Shown here: positions 33,367 through 42,170 of the stretch, piece by piece
Layout of the letters: every line of letters begins with the position of its first letter
How positions within the stretch are numbered: the stretch's first letter is position 1
Assembly: GCF_030285665.1 (NCBI RefSeq)
Contig: NZ_CP127295.1
Coordinates: 2,790,001 to 2,854,000 of the forward strand
Reading direction: 5' to 3'
Length of the DNA stretch: 64,000 nt
Origin: Amycolatopsis mongoliensis
GTDB taxonomy: Bacteria > Actinomycetota > Actinomycetes > Mycobacteriales > Pseudonocardiaceae
Program-made: the position numbers and the translations under genes
The notes under the pieces: generated by a model
The model's input: the letters and a program-made list of their open reading frames with translations, nothing else
Told to the model about the DNA's origin: nothing
Databases searched by the model: none

Positions 33367-34284
33367 ATGTCCGTAGACCTGCCTGCCCGGGTTCAGCTGC
33401 GGGAGGCCCGCACCCCCGCCGACGGCCTCCTCGAGGGCCCGCGCGTCCTGCACGAGCCGCGGAAAGAGTACGAGCGCTTCACCCTCCGCCCCCTCAGCCG
33501 GGTGATCGGCGCCGAGATCGACGGCGTCGACCTCGCCCGGCCGCTCACCGCCGAGCTGCGCGAAGAACTCACCAGCGCCCTGCTCGAGTGGAAGGTGATC
33601 TTCTTCCGCGACCAGGAGATCACCTCCGCGCAGCAGCGCGCGTTCGCCGCGAACTGGGGCGAGCTGGAGACCAACCCGTTCATCCCGAAGGGCGACGACG
33701 ACGCCGTCACGCGCTTCGAGCGCACCGCCGCCATGCCCGGCTACGAGAACATCTGGCACGTCGACGTCACCTGGCGGCCCAACCCGGCACTCGGCTCGGT
33801 GCTGCGGCTGATCGAGGTGCCGCCCGTCGGTGGCGACACGATGTGGGCCGACATGGCCGCCGCCTACGACAACCTGCCCGAAGACGTCCGCACCCGCATC
33901 GACGGGCTCACCGCGGTGCACGACTACCTCCCCGGCTTCGACCGGTTCTCCGACCCCGCGCTCCTGGCGCAGTGGCAGGACCGCTTCCCGCCGGTCGAAC
34001 ACCCGGTGGTCCGGACGCACCCGGAGACCGGGCGGCGCACCCTGTTCGTCAACCAGGCGTTCACGACGCACATCGTCGGGCTCGACCGGGCCGAGAGCGA
34101 CCGGCTGCTGCGGTACCTGTTCCTGCAGGCTCACACGCCCGAGTTCCAGGTCCGGTTCAGCTGGCGGCCGAACTCGGTGGCCTTCTGGGACAACCGCGCG
34201 ACGCAGCACTACGCGGTCAACGACTACCACCCGCACGTCCGGATCGCGGAGCGCGTCGCCATCGCGGGCGACCGGCCGTACTGA
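33367..34284 (+). CDS. TauD/TfdA-family 2-oxoglutarate dioxygenase
   Basis: A 305-residue non-heme iron oxygenase. The iron triad is His and Asp in IWHVDVTW plus the distal His in FWDNRATQHYAVNDYHP; the 2-oxoglutarate Arg is in HPHVRIAERV. TauD/TfdA enzymes release sulfite from taurine-like sulfonates or cleave alkyl sulfates and phenoxyacetates. No sulfonate importer sits next to it here. The short N-terminal extension (~30 residues) is common in actinobacterial members. Confidence 0.87.
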   Translation: MSVDLPARVQLREARTPADGLLEGPRVLHEPRKEYERFTLRPLSRVIGAEIDGVDLARPLTAELREELTSALLEWKVIFFRDQEITSAQQRAFAANWGELETNPFIPKGDDDAVTRFERTAAMPGYENIWHVDVTWRPNPALGSVLRLIEVPPVGGDTMWADMAAAYDNLPEDVRTRIDGLTAVHDYLPGFDRFSDPALLAQWQDRFPPVEHPVVRTHPETGRRTLFVNQAFTTHIVGLDRAESDRLLRYLFLQAHTPEFQVRFSWRPNSVAFWDNRATQHYAVNDYHPHVRIAERVAIAGDRPY

Positions 34285-34300
34285 CCTCTAGCCTGGGCGC

Positions 34301-34747
34301 ATGACCGATGAACCCCAGGCAGTGGTGACCGGTTTCCTCCAGGCCCTCGAAGACCTCGACATCGACCGAGCGCTGACGTTCGCGGCGAGCGACATCGTGT
34401 ACCAGAACGTGCCGTTGCCGCCCGCCCGCGGCCTCGCGGCGGTCGAGAAGCAGCTGCGTCTGCTGGCCCGGTTCGGCTCCGGGTTCGAAGCGCGCACGCA
34501 CCACATCGCCGCGGACGGCAACGTCGTGCTCACCGAACGCACCGACGTGCTGCGCCGCGGCGCGTGGGAAGCGGAGTTCTGGGTGTGCGGCACGTTCGAG
34601 GTCGAAGGCGGCCGGATCGTGCTGTGGCGCGACTACTTCGACTGGACGACGGTCCTGGCCGCGAGCGCGAAGGGTGCCGGGCGGGTCGCGCTCGCCGGCG
34701 CGCGCACGCTTTTCGGCCGCTACAAGGCGAAGCAGGCGGTGCGCTAG
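34301..34747 (+). CDS. Limonene-1,2-epoxide hydrolase-like protein
   Basis: A 148-residue SnoaL/NTF2-fold protein. LTERTDVL supplies the Arg and Asp, and IVLWRDYFDW the second Asp, of the Asp-Arg-Asp triad of limonene epoxide hydrolases. It should open an epoxide or act as a cyclase-like enzyme on a small hydrophobic substrate. The gene follows the dioxygenase by 16 bp on the same strand, so they may be co-transcribed. Confidence 0.78.
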   Translation: MTDEPQAVVTGFLQALEDLDIDRALTFAASDIVYQNVPLPPARGLAAVEKQLRLLARFGSGFEARTHHIAADGNVVLTERTDVLRRGAWEAEFWVCGTFEVEGGRIVLWRDYFDWTTVLAASAKGAGRVALAGARTLFGRYKAKQAVR

Positions 34748-34845
34748 ACCCGGTGTTCGCCGCGGTCGTGGTCCCGAAGGTCCACGACCGCGGCTATCCC
34801 CAGCACCAGCACGAACACGCAACTGAGAACAATCAGCCCCCACAT
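34744..34845 (-). CDS. 33-residue single-pass membrane peptide
   Basis: ATG 34845 starts MWGLIVLSCVFVLVLGIAAV followed by VDLRDHDRGEHRV: one membrane helix and a short charged tail, predicted inside-facing or outside-facing unknown. GGAGG lies 9 bases upstream. It overlaps the end of the hydrolase gene by 4 bases. Too short for a family call, but the composition and ribosome-binding site make translation likely. Confidence 0.5.
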   Translation of the reverse strand: MWGLIVLSCVFVLVLGIAAVVDLRDHDRGEHRV

Positions 34846-35040
34846 GATGGTTCTCCCTCCCCCACGTGTTCGTGCTGGTCGAGAGCTGTCGAGGAGTGGT
34901 CTGTGCCACTTTTCCGGCGGCTCACGCAGACCGTACCGCCGCTTCACGCGGGTTGTTCCGGGTCTTAGGGAGCATTTAAGGCAGATGCGCCGGATGGGTG
35001 ACAGCGGCGCCGCGCCCGGTGACGGTCCGCGCGCGATCAG

Positions 35041-35979
35041 TTACGCACCAACGCCTACCGAGGCGATTCCGTCCCGGATGGTCACGGTCGTCGAGCGCCG
35101 CGCCGAGAGATCCGCGACGTACCGCAGCACCTTGCCCGCTTCGTCCCCGGCGAGCGGTACGCACTCGTTGTCGGCGTTGCGCCGCACCGGGATCAGCTCG
35201 AGCCGGGGTTCGTCGCCGAACATGCAGCCGGCCAGCAGCCCGTCGACGTGGCGCCCGCGCATCGCCGGCCAGTCGAAGACGAGGTTGCCGAGGCTGTAGA
35301 GGATCGGTCGGCCCCGGTGGACCTCGACGGCCTGGATCGTGTGCGGCCCGTGCCCGGCGACCAGGTCGGCGCCGGCGTCGATCGCCGCGCGGCCGTAGGC
35401 GACCTGGTACTCGGTGAGTTCGGCGCCCGGCAAGCCCCAGTGCATCGAGACGACGACGTGGTCATGGGCGGCCTTGGCCTGCTTCACGTCGGCGACGAGC
35501 CGGTCGAGGTGCTCGGGGAGGGGTGTCGTACGCACCAGCGGCGGGCGGCCCGGGATCTCCGCGACGCGGGGATCGGGCTGGTAAGCCGTGGTCGCAAACG
35601 CTTGCGCGACGCCGGGAAACTCCAGATGCGCACCGTAGGGGCGAAGTGACGTGTACGCGAGGAAGGCGACCTTCTCGCCGGACCGTTCGAGCACCGCGGG
35701 TGTGTGCGCGGCGTCGAGGGTCGGGCCGGCACCGCAGTGCGCGATCCCGGCGCGGTCGAGGACCGGGAGGGTCGCCGGCGCGGTGAGGTCGTTGGCGCAC
35801 GAGACGACGTCGATGCCGCCCGACGTCAGCGCCTCCGCCATCACCGCGTCGAGAGGGCCTTCGAGATTGACGAACCGGAGGCCGGCGCCCTTGAGCAGCG
35901 GCTCCAGCCGCTCGAACGCCGTCGACGGCGTCTTGCGGCCTTGAACGTTGACGTCTCCGCCGAGTACCAGCGTGATCAC
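35041..35979 (-). CDS. CapA-family poly-gamma-glutamate synthesis-like metallophosphatase
   Basis: A 312-residue protein. VLGGDVNVQGRK is the metal-binding start, FVNLEGPL the second block, and VVSMHWGLP and VAGHGPHTIQAVEVHRGRPI the later His motifs of CapA/PgsA proteins. In Bacillus CapA works in capsule polyglutamate synthesis; in actinomycetes the role is unknown. The start is GTG 35979 with AGCAGG ahead. No signal peptide or membrane anchor is seen, unlike Bacillus CapA. It is divergent from the nuclease gene. Confidence 0.82.
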   Translation of the reverse strand: MITLVLGGDVNVQGRKTPSTAFERLEPLLKGAGLRFVNLEGPLDAVMAEALTSGGIDVVSCANDLTAPATLPVLDRAGIAHCGAGPTLDAAHTPAVLERSGEKVAFLAYTSLRPYGAHLEFPGVAQAFATTAYQPDPRVAEIPGRPPLVRTTPLPEHLDRLVADVKQAKAAHDHVVVSMHWGLPGAELTEYQVAYGRAAIDAGADLVAGHGPHTIQAVEVHRGRPILYSLGNLVFDWPAMRGRHVDGLLAGCMFGDEPRLELIPVRRNADNECVPLAGDEAGKVLRYVADLSARRSTTVTIRDGIASVGVGA

Positions 35980-36105
35980 GAAACCTGCTCTGCCGATCGA
36001 GTGACGACGAAAGTAGTTGTTACGAATCGTTGCATCTTTGTCTTCCTCCTCCTCATCTGTTCGGGGGACTATGCCACGACTGTTCAAGCACAAAGGGGAC
36101 TCAGG

Positions 36106-38583
36106 GTGATCAAGACCCACAGAGCCAAGACCGCGCTGACGGTGGCCGTCGCGTCCGGCTTGGTGCTCGGCGGAGTGGCCGCACCGGCCGCGCTCGCGGC
36201 ACCCAGCGCCGACGCGGTCATCGCCGAGGTCTACGGCGGTGGCGGCAACTCCGGCGCCACGTTGACCAACGACTTCGTCGAGCTCGCCAACCACGGTACT
36301 GCGGCGACGAGCGTCGACGGTTTCAGCGTCCAGTACCTGCCCGGCTCGCCGAGCGCGTCCAGCACCTGGCAGGTGACGCAGCTGGCCGGCAGCGTCGCGC
36401 CGGGCGGGCGCTACCTCGTGGCGGAGGGCAAGGGCAGCGGCGGCACGGTCGCGCTGCCGGCGCCGGACGCGACCGGCGCGATCGCCATGTCCGCGACCGC
36501 GGGCACGGTCGCCCTCGTCTCCGGCACCACCGCGTTGACCTGCAAGACCGCCGCGGACTGCGCTGCCGACACCCGGATCAAGGACCTGGTCGGGTTCGGC
36601 ACGGCGACCGTGCGCGAAGGCGCTCCGACGGCCGCGCCGGCCAACTCGACGTCCGTCGCGCGCGCCGCCTCGCTGGCCGACACCGACGACAACGCGGCCG
36701 ACTTCACCGTCGGCGACCCGTCCCCGACGAACACCAAGGGCGAGACGACCGGCGGCGGGGGCCCCGGCGAGCCCGGCACCCCGGCGAAGATCCACGAAAT
36801 CCAGGGCACCACGCGCATTTCGCCGTTCAAGGACCAGAAGGTCAGCGGCGTCACCGGGGTCGTCACCGCGACCCGGACGTTCGGCTCGTCGCGCGGGTTC
36901 TGGCTCACCGACCCGAACCCGGACAACGACCCGCGCACCAGCGAGGGTCTGTTCGTGTACACCGGCTCGACGAGCCCGGCCGTCGCGGTCGGCGACGCGG
37001 TGACCGCGGCCGGCACCGTCCGCGAGTTCTACCCGGACGCGCCGGCGACGTCGAACTACCAGTCGCTCACCGAGCTGGGCAGTGCACAGTGGACGGTCGA
37101 CTCGCACGGGAACGCCCTGCCGGCGCCGACCGTGCTGAACCCCGACACCGTGCCGACGACGTACGCGCCGTCGCCCGGCGGGAACATCGAGCCGCTGACG
37201 CTGGAGCCGGCGAAGTACGCGCTGGACTTCTGGGAGGCGCACGAGAGCGAGATCGTGAGCGTCACCGACGCCCGCGTCGTCGGCCCGTCGAACTCGTTCA
37301 ACGAGCTGTACGTGACGTCCAAGCCGGACCAGCACGAGTCCGTCCGCGGCGGCAGCGTCTACCTGGGCTACGACCAGCTGAACAGCGGCGTCATGAAGGT
37401 GTCGTCGCTGATCCCGTTCGACCAGCGGCCGTTCCCGAAGCTCAACGTCGGTGACGTGCTGACCGGCACCACGTCCGGCCCGGTCGAGTACAGCAACTTC
37501 GGCGGCTACACGCTGTTCGCCAGCGTGCTCGGCACCGAAAAGGACAACGGGCTGCAGGCCGAGACCACGCGCAAGCAGCGCTCCGGCGAGCTCGCGGTCG
37601 CGACGTACAACGTCGAGAACCTGGCGCCGGGCGACCCGCAGGCGAAGTACGACCGGCTCGGCGAGGCGATCGTGACGCACCTGGCGACGCCGGACATCGT
37701 GAACCTGGAGGAGATCCAGGACAACACGGGCGCGACCGACGACGGCACCGTCGCGGCGGACCAGACGCTGCAGAAGTTCACCGACGCCATCGTCGCCAAG
37801 GGCGGCCCGCGCTACCAGTGGCGCTCGATCGACCCGGTGAACGACCAGGACGGCGGCCAGCCGGGCGGCAACATCCGGGTGGCGTTCCTGTTCAACCCGG
37901 CTCGGGTGTCCTTTGTGGATCGTCCGGGTGGGACGTCGACGACGCCGGTCGGTGTCACGAAGGACCACGGGAAGACGCACCTGACGGCGTCGCCCGGTCG
38001 CGTCGACCCGGCGAACGAAGCGTGGGAGGACAGCCGCAAGCCGCTCGCCGGCGAGTTCGTCTTCAAGGGCCGCACGGTGTTCGTCATCGCCAACCACTTC
38101 AACTCCAAGGGCGGCGACCAGCCGACGCACGGCCGCAACCAGCCGCCGGTGCGCAGTTCCGAGGTGCAGCGGGCGAAGCAGGCGACGGTGCTGAGGGGGT
38201 TCGTCGATTCGTTGCTGGCGGCCGATCGCAACGCGAACATCGTGGTGGCGGGCGACCTGAACGACTACCCGTTCTCGCCGGCGGTCCAGACGCTCACCGC
38301 CGGTGGCGCGCTGAAGGACCTGATCGCGTCGGTGCCCGAGGCCGAGCGGTACAGCTACGTGTTCGAGGGGCAGTCGCAGGTGCTGGACCACATCCTGGCG
38401 TCGAAGGCGCCGCGCGGGGTGGACTACGACGTCGTCCACATCAACGCGGAGTTCGCCGACCAGGCGAGCGACCACGACCCGCAGGTGATCCGGTTCCGGC
38501 CGAGTGCCGGCAACGCGATCCAGGACGGGATCAACGACCTGCTCGACTACCTCGAGCAGCTGCTGGGGAAGTACTTCCCGTAA
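36106..38583 (+). CDS. Secreted ExeM/NucH-type endonuclease
   Basis: An 825-residue exported protein. The Sec signal (TALTVAVASGLVLGGVAAPA, AALAAP) is followed by a lamin-tail domain (~30-180; VIAEVYGGGGNSGATLTNDF), an OB-fold-like region (~230-470) and an endonuclease/exonuclease/phosphatase domain from ~495 (ATYNVENLAPGD, NLEEIQDN, ANHFNSKGGD, AGDLNDYPFS, SDHDPQ). These supply the Mg ligands and catalytic His pair. Such enzymes digest extracellular DNA. The start is GTG with AAAGGGGA upstream. A strong terminator follows at 38597-38634. Confidence 0.92.
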   Translation: MIKTHRAKTALTVAVASGLVLGGVAAPAALAAPSADAVIAEVYGGGGNSGATLTNDFVELANHGTAATSVDGFSVQYLPGSPSASSTWQVTQLAGSVAPGGRYLVAEGKGSGGTVALPAPDATGAIAMSATAGTVALVSGTTALTCKTAADCAADTRIKDLVGFGTATVREGAPTAAPANSTSVARAASLADTDDNAADFTVGDPSPTNTKGETTGGGGPGEPGTPAKIHEIQGTTRISPFKDQKVSGVTGVVTATRTFGSSRGFWLTDPNPDNDPRTSEGLFVYTGSTSPAVAVGDAVTAAGTVREFYPDAPATSNYQSLTELGSAQWTVDSHGNALPAPTVLNPDTVPTTYAPSPGGNIEPLTLEPAKYALDFWEAHESEIVSVTDARVVGPSNSFNELYVTSKPDQHESVRGGSVYLGYDQLNSGVMKVSSLIPFDQRPFPKLNVGDVLTGTTSGPVEYSNFGGYTLFASVLGTEKDNGLQAETTRKQRSGELAVATYNVENLAPGDPQAKYDRLGEAIVTHLATPDIVNLEEIQDNTGATDDGTVAADQTLQKFTDAIVAKGGPRYQWRSIDPVNDQDGGQPGGNIRVAFLFNPARVSFVDRPGGTSTTPVGVTKDHGKTHLTASPGRVDPANEAWEDSRKPLAGEFVFKGRTVFVIANHFNSKGGDQPTHGRNQPPVRSSEVQRAKQATVLRGFVDSLLAADRNANIVVAGDLNDYPFSPAVQTLTAGGALKDLIASVPEAERYSYVFEGQSQVLDHILASKAPRGVDYDVVHINAEFADQASDHDPQVIRFRPSAGNAIQDGINDLLDYLEQLLGKYFP

Positions 38584-38596
38584 GCCTGCTCGCCGA

Positions 38597-38634
38597 GGCC
38601 ACCACCGGGCGCCCGCCCGGTGGTGGCCTTTTTT
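38597..38634 (+). terminator. Intrinsic terminator after the secreted nuclease gene
   Basis: GGCCACCACCGGGC (38597-38610) pairs perfectly with GCCCGGTGGTGGCC (38615-38628) and is followed by six T. Confidence 0.92.
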
Positions 38635-38716
38635 GTTGCCACACCATCGGGTGATGGGGAAACCGCATCGCGGGTGCTGCCGTCTTTACTGGTGACGAGA
38701 CCACAGGGGAGGTGGC

Positions 38717-39259
38717 GTGGACGGGTACGCGGTGAAGGTCGACGAGCTGGGCAAGCTCATCGACGACCTCGACACGGCGGCGGGCAGGATGGCCGACGCC
38801 AACCGGAAGCTCGGCGGTGGCGGGGCGTTCGGGTCGCTGGGGACGGCGGAGCTGGGGCAGGCAGGGGTCGAGTTCGAGGAGGCCTGGGGGTACGGGATCG
38901 GGCGGCTCGGCGAGGCGGCTTCGGACATCACTGAGCGGCTCAAGCAGGCGAAGCAGAAGTACGAGCGGATCGAGGCCGAGTTCGGTGACGAGCTGGCGAA
39001 GTTCGGCTCGGCGGTGCTGGGTGGGGACGGCAAGGCCGGCGGTGCGGTGCCGGGCGGCGGTGACCTGGGTGGTCGTGGGGATCCGGCGGATGGTGGCGTC
39101 GGTGACTTGGGCGGGGGTGATGGCAAGGTCGGTGGTGGGGTGACTGGTGGGGTGCCGGGCATCGACGATCTGGCTGAGCGCGGCGAGTCCGGCGGCGGGA
39201 TGGTCGGCGGCGGCGCGACCGGCGGCATCACCGACATCCTGAGCGGTCTCGACCGGTGA
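38717..39259 (+). CDS. WXG100/EspC-like protein with Gly-rich tail
   Basis: A 180-residue protein. Residues 1-100 are a helical hairpin (KVDELGKLIDDLDTAAGRMA; EFEEAWGYGIGRLGEAASDI) where EEAWGYG stands at the turn like the WxG of type VII substrates. The rest is Gly-rich (GGDLGGRGDPADGGVGDLGG), a likely flexible linker. It is the first gene of a five-gene operon and overlaps the next by 4 bases. A type VII-secreted partner is the best guess. Confidence 0.62.
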   Translation: MDGYAVKVDELGKLIDDLDTAAGRMADANRKLGGGGAFGSLGTAELGQAGVEFEEAWGYGIGRLGEAASDITERLKQAKQKYERIEAEFGDELAKFGSAVLGGDGKAGGAVPGGGDLGGRGDPADGGVGDLGGGDGKVGGGVTGGVPGIDDLAERGESGGGMVGGGATGGITDILSGLDR

Positions 39260-40458
39260 GCGCTCAGAACTTCCCGGCCCTGGGCTTCGACCCGGCGCCC
39301 GGCGACCTCGACGGCGTCACCGACCTGGCCGGCAAGTACCGGGCGGTGAGCAGCGACCTGACCGAAGCCGACGACTCGCTGCGGCAGATAGTCCGTAAGC
39401 AGGGCATCTGGCAGGGCGAGGCGAGCGACGCGTTCGCCCGGCGCATCGGCCCGCTGCCGCAGTACCTCGAGGATGCGGCGAAGTCGATGGGCCGAGCCGC
39501 GGACGCGCTCGAAGGCTGGTCCCGCGACCTCGGTGACCTGCAAAAACGCGCAGCCGACCTGGAGGCGCGCGCGGAGGCGGCCGCCAAGGCCGCGGAGCAG
39601 GCGCGCGCGAACCCGGACCTCGGGCTCGCCAACCGGACGTTCCCGGACCAGCCGTCGCTGCAGATCGCCCAGCGCCTGCTGGACGACGCGGGCCGGCAGC
39701 TCCAGTCCGCCATCGACGGCTGCCAGAACGTCCAAGACGCCGCGAAGCAGCTCCAGCAGGAGCACGCCGAGTCAGCCGGACGCGTCGCGGAGGCGCTGCG
39801 GAAGGCGAAGGAGCTGGCCCCGGACGAACCGGACGTCCTCGACGAGCTGGCCGACGCGGTCGGCGGGGTATTGGCCGACCTGGGCAACACCCTGGCCGAC
39901 TCGGTCGATCAGGCGTGGGACTTCGTCCAGGACCACGCGGAGGTCCTGTCGAAGGTCTCCGACGTGGTCGGTGACATCGGCAACGGCCTCGGCGTCCTCA
40001 GCGATGTCCTGCCCTCGCCGGCCGGTGAGCTCACGAGCCTCGTCGCCACCACTTTCGGCTTGGGTGCCCTTGGTGGTCACGCGGTCGCCAAGGCGGCCGG
40101 AGCCGACGTGGCACCCGAGACCTTGAGCTTCGACGTGGCGGGGGTGGTCACTTCGATCGCCGGGATCAACCCCATGATGCCGGACACCGTGATCAAGGTC
40201 GCGACCTACGGTGCGCTGGCCGGCCAGCTGGGAGCCGAAGCCGCGAAGGGCGCGGACTTCGAGAGCCCGCTGGACGACTTCAAGAACTACTGGGTCCCCA
40301 AGGACGCCGGCCAATGGGCCGTGACGGGCTCGTCGGTCGTCGTCGGGCCGGCGGCCTGGGCGGCGGTGGCGCTCGGCAATGCGGCCGACGCGGGAATGCA
40401 GGCCGACAACGCGCCGGAGCGCCGGCGTGAGCGGGCGGAAGACGAGGTGTGGAACTGA
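39256..40458 (+). CDS. WXG-domain protein with hydrophobic C-terminal half (type VII effector candidate)
   Basis: A 400-residue protein. The first ~100 residues are a helical hairpin with GIWQGEASDAFARRI, a clear WxG-type turn. A long charged coiled coil (DLEARAEAAAKAAEQARANP) follows. The C-terminal ~170 residues have hydrophobic stretches (TTFGLGALGGHAVAKAAG, SSVVVGPAAWAAVALGNAA). N-terminal WXG plus long helix plus variable C-terminus is the pattern of type VII polymorphic effectors, but no toxin domain is recognised. It overlaps both neighbours. Confidence 0.65.
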   Translation: MSAQNFPALGFDPAPGDLDGVTDLAGKYRAVSSDLTEADDSLRQIVRKQGIWQGEASDAFARRIGPLPQYLEDAAKSMGRAADALEGWSRDLGDLQKRAADLEARAEAAAKAAEQARANPDLGLANRTFPDQPSLQIAQRLLDDAGRQLQSAIDGCQNVQDAAKQLQQEHAESAGRVAEALRKAKELAPDEPDVLDELADAVGGVLADLGNTLADSVDQAWDFVQDHAEVLSKVSDVVGDIGNGLGVLSDVLPSPAGELTSLVATTFGLGALGGHAVAKAAGADVAPETLSFDVAGVVTSIAGINPMMPDTVIKVATYGALAGQLGAEAAKGADFESPLDDFKNYWVPKDAGQWAVTGSSVVVGPAAWAAVALGNAADAGMQADNAPERRRERAEDEVWN

Positions 40459-41033
40459 TGCCTCTGCAGATCGACCTGCCGCCCGGGTTCGCCGGCATGC
40501 CGGTGGGCGCCGACGACAAGATGAACCGCGGCCACGCGTGGACCGTGGCCGAGAACTCGGCCGCCGGCGCTGGGACGTCCATCGAGGAGTTCGGCAGCTA
40601 CCTGATGGCGCTGGTGCCGGCCATGCAGGCCAACGGCATCCGCGTCTTCGGCAAGTTCGCCGTCGGCCGGCGCAAGGGCGACGTCGCGACCCTGACCCTG
40701 GGCGTGGCGCAGTGGCCGGACACCGCGCCCGGGAGCCGGGACGCCGTGGTAGCGGCGATGGCCGAGCAGTACCGGAGCCGGCACAAGCGGGCGGTGGTGC
40801 ACCCCGTGCGGCTGCCGATCGGCCCGGCGATCGTCGCGATCAGCGGCGGTGAGTTCCACCTGCCGGAAGGCGACGTTCGCGCCCAGATCAAGGCGGAGTA
40901 CCAGATCCCGCTCCCCGACGGCCGGTCGGTGGTGATCTTGTCGGTGGTCGCGGAATCGGACGACGCCTGGCCCGCGATCGCGGAAGCGACGGCGAGGGTG
41001 GCTTGGAGCCTTCGCAGCGGAGAAACGCCGTGA
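40458..41033 (+). CDS. Hypothetical protein of the WXG operon
   Basis: A 191-residue mixed alpha/beta protein, ATG 40458 overlapping the previous stop by one base (TGATG). No domain is recognised. The second half (YQIPLPDGRSVVILSVVAES, then DDAWPAIAEATARVAWSLR) alternates strands and a final helix, reminiscent of Mog1/PsbP-like or LpqN-like folds, which is only a shape impression. Its place between the WXG effector candidate and a membrane protein suggests a chaperone or immunity role. Confidence 0.5.
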   Translation: MPLQIDLPPGFAGMPVGADDKMNRGHAWTVAENSAAGAGTSIEEFGSYLMALVPAMQANGIRVFGKFAVGRRKGDVATLTLGVAQWPDTAPGSRDAVVAAMAEQYRSRHKRAVVHPVRLPIGPAIVAISGGEFHLPEGDVRAQIKAEYQIPLPDGRSVVILSVVAESDDAWPAIAEATARVAWSLRSGETP

Positions 41034-41356
41034 TCAGCACGGTGGCCAGTTCGACCAAGTTCTCGGCTGGCGAGGTGATCTTCGCTGTCCTGATGGGCGT
41101 GGTGATCATCGGCGGTCTGACGTTGACCATCGTCCGCGCACGTCGTTCGATGAAGCCGCGTGACCAGCAGATGGCGGTGCTGGCCGCGGAACTCGACGGC
41201 CGGCGGCAGGTGTACTTCCGGAAGATGGAAATCGGCTTGGCCCAGGAGGATCTCCTCCGTGTCGCCCGTAGCCGGGGCTACTCACTGATCGACCACCGCG
41301 TCGGGAAGTACTACGAGTTCGTCTACACACCGCACCAGCCGGGGAGACTGGCATGA
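41030..41356 (+). CDS. Small membrane protein of the WXG operon
   Basis: A 108-residue protein with one N-terminal membrane helix (GEVIFAVLMGVVIIGGLTLT) and a cytoplasmic basic tail (IVRARRSMKPRDQQM). The tail contains YFRKMEIGLAQEDLLRVARS. GTG 41030 overlaps the previous stop (GTGA) and the end overlaps the next start. No family is recognised. Confidence 0.6.
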   Translation: MISTVASSTKFSAGEVIFAVLMGVVIIGGLTLTIVRARRSMKPRDQQMAVLAAELDGRRQVYFRKMEIGLAQEDLLRVARSRGYSLIDHRVGKYYEFVYTPHQPGRLA

Positions 41357-41769
41357 GCGACAACGCGCAGCTCATCGAGGAAATGCGCTGGCAGCTCAGG
41401 CAGATCGAGGACCGCAAGGCGGAGAACCAGCGCCTCCTCGCGGGCATCGCCGGGAGCAACCACACGACCGTGGTCTCACCGGACCGGGCGGTCACGGTTC
41501 TCGCCGGGCCCGGCGGGGTCATCAGCGAAGTGCGGCTCGCGCCGGAAGCCATGCGTTCCGACGCCGTCACGCTGAGCCGGACCATCACCGCCGCCATCCG
41601 CGAGGCGGTCGCCGCCTCCGGACGGCTTGCCGCACCGCCGGCCGCGGGAGCACCGCGCCCAATCGCACCACCACGCCCGGCGCCGCAGCCCGAGCGTGCA
41701 CCCGCCCCACCCCCACGCAGGCAAGCTCCCACCGACGACGAGCCCTACGACACGGTGTTCGACGTCTAG
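41353..41769 (+). CDS. YbaB/EbfC-like protein
   Basis: A 138-residue protein. The helix-strand core (ENQRLLAGIAGSNHTTVVSP, VTVLAGPGGVISEVRLAPEA, then SRTITAAIREAVAASGRLAA) matches YbaB/EbfC nucleoid-associated proteins. A Pro-rich tail (PPRPAPQPERAPAPPPRRQA) follows. In actinomycetes YbaB-like genes are often found inside WXG/type VII operons, where they may act as adaptors rather than DNA binders. The last gene of the plus-strand operon. Confidence 0.68.
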   Translation: MSDNAQLIEEMRWQLRQIEDRKAENQRLLAGIAGSNHTTVVSPDRAVTVLAGPGGVISEVRLAPEAMRSDAVTLSRTITAAIREAVAASGRLAAPPAAGAPRPIAPPRPAPQPERAPAPPPRRQAPTDDEPYDTVFDV

Positions 41770-42170
41770 GCCGGCGGCTGCTCGCCGCGCTTCGACGCCG
41801 CCCGCTTGGCGCGCCACCCCAGGCCCAGCACCGCCTGGACCAGCTCCTGGTAACTGGGCTTGACCTCCTCGAGGTACCGCTCCAGATACGCCGGGCGCGC
41901 GGTCAAGACCGGGCGGGGCTCGTCGCCCGGGTCCAGCCAGAGCAGGCCCTGGATGTTGTGGAGCGCCATCTTCCACCAGCGCGTCGCGCGCTCGGCCGCC
42001 CGGGCCTCGCGCTCTTTCGCCGTCTCGATGGCGGTTTCGGCTTCCTCGATCTCTCCCGTCAGCTCCTCGGCGCGGGCCAGTTCCCACGCGCGCAGGTTCT
42101 CCGCCGAGCCCCGGGAGAGGGCGATGATTTCCTTGTACCGCATGGCCGCGGTGGCACCGTCGTCGGTCAT
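41766..42170 (-). CDS. Coiled-coil protein coupled to the FtsK-like ATPase
   Basis: A 134-residue protein with a long charged coiled coil (ELARAEELTGEIEEAETAIE, TAKEREARAAERATRWWKMA) and a basic C-terminus. It overlaps the upstream FtsK-like gene stop by 4 bases (ATGA), so it should work with it. No family is recognised. It also overlaps the convergent YbaB-like gene by 4 bp, which ties the two operons together end to end. Confidence 0.6.
   Translation of the reverse strand: MTDDGATAAMRYKEIIALSRGSAENLRAWELARAEELTGEIEEAETAIETAKEREARAAERATRWWKMALHNIQGLLWLDPGDEPRPVLTARPAYLERYLEEVKPSYQELVQAVLGLGWRAKRAASKRGEQPPA

Noticed and set aside
35041..38475. 1144-residue minus-strand reading frame
   Set aside because: Only its last 312 codons (CapA-like) are protein-like; the rest is the Arg/Val-rich shadow of the secreted nuclease gene.
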